Assembly (NCBI GenBank): GCA_018654125.1 | Contig: JABIME010000338.1 | Coordinates: 1 to 13,637 of the forward strand | DNA from: Candidatus Cloacimonadota bacterium | GTDB lineage: Bacteria > Cloacimonadota > Cloacimonadia > Cloacimonadales > TCS61 | Length of the DNA: 13,637 nt | Direction of reading: 5' to 3' | Shown: positions 13,593 through 13,637 of the stretch, in pieces | Position numbering within the stretch: the first letter of the stretch is position 1 | Layout: every line of letters starts with the position of its first letter | The notes under the pieces: model-generated | The model's database searches: none | Seen by the model: only the letters and a program-made list of their open reading frames with translations | What the model was told of the DNA's origin: nothing | Program-made: the position numbers and the translations under genes

Positions 13593-13637
13593 TTATGTCT
13601 CCTTCACAATTACTTCTTTCACCTTTTCCACAGCGTA
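13593..13637 (-). CDS. C-terminal 14 codons of an upstream gene (truncated by window)
   Basis: Reading leftwards from the window end, the frame gives YAVEKVKEVIVKET followed by TAA at 13595-13593, one base before the ATG of the TPR gene; the AAGGAG of that gene lies inside it. The Lys/Glu/Val-rich helix-like ending and tight spacing fit an operon partner. The product cannot be named from 14 residues. Another frame also stays open here and ends in a TGA overlapping the ATG, but its translation (rich in Cys and Gly) looks less natural. Confidence 0.4.
   Translation of the reverse strand, partial: YAVEKVKEVIVKET

Noticed and set aside
13592..13637. Alternative open frame at the right edge ending in a TGA that overlaps the TPR start codon.
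   Set aside because: The translation is rich in Cys, Gly and Ser and looks less like a natural protein end than the frame ending VEKVKEVIVKET. With only 15 codons visible it cannot be excluded completely.

Overview
The window is AT-rich and gene-dense, and it suggests an uncultured anaerobe of the FCB superphylum. Candidatus Cloacimonadota (WWE1) fits best, with Marinimicrobia or Caldithrix-type lineages as alternatives. Three things support this. There are two GWxTD-domain proteins, a family mostly found in FCB and Acidobacteria. There is a secreted protease ending in a YPNPFNPSTTISF-type C-terminal sorting module. The spacers carry short CACAGA/CACGGA-type repeats. This placement is inferred from gene content, with no marker phylogeny. 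No rRNA, tRNA, CRISPR array, transposase or phage gene was seen.

Left part (1-4205, all +). The window opens with the C-terminal end of an EamA/DMT-type transporter. It overlaps by 4 nt the first of two tandemly duplicated, exported GWxTD-domain proteins; the second starts at TTG. A spacer with a long imperfect inverted repeat leads into a cluster of LemA protein, a membrane TPM-domain protein, an exported YgcG-type TPM protein with a Gly-rich tail, and a small three-helix membrane protein. LemA plus TPM proteins is a recurrent bacterial envelope module whose biochemical role is poorly defined.

Centre (4206-8800). A strong bidirectional terminator separates the left block from a minus-strand operon transcribed polA, then deoD, then an M42 aminopeptidase. 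These are a complete three-domain DNA polymerase I, a hexameric-type purine nucleoside phosphorylase and a cobalt/zinc aminopeptidase: housekeeping replication/repair, purine salvage and peptide turnover.

Right-centre (8801-10973, +). A divergent spacer precedes an exported or membrane-anchored metallophosphoesterase, which overlaps by 4 nt a multi-pass protein resembling PEMT/ICMT-type methyltransferases. Two adjacent 78-residue membrane proteins follow; they are clear tandem paralogues of no family I recognise.

Right end (10974-13637, mainly -). After a short convergent spacer with a hairpin come a secreted HExxH metalloprotease with a C-terminal sorting domain, a TPR protein directly upstream of it, and probably the last 14 codons of another gene.

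The most noteworthy observations are signs of small repeats entering coding sequence in frame. A segment matching the widely seen GTCATCCTGAGCGGAGT-type repeat sits inside the sorting domain of the protease. A precise 75-nt extra segment is present in one of the two GWxTD paralogues. Two spacers of the LemA/TPM cluster carry related-looking hairpin repeats directly before the ribosome binding site. I see no clearly new multi-gene defence or biosynthetic system. The best unknown genes are the twin 78-residue membrane proteins and the divergent methyltransferase-like protein.
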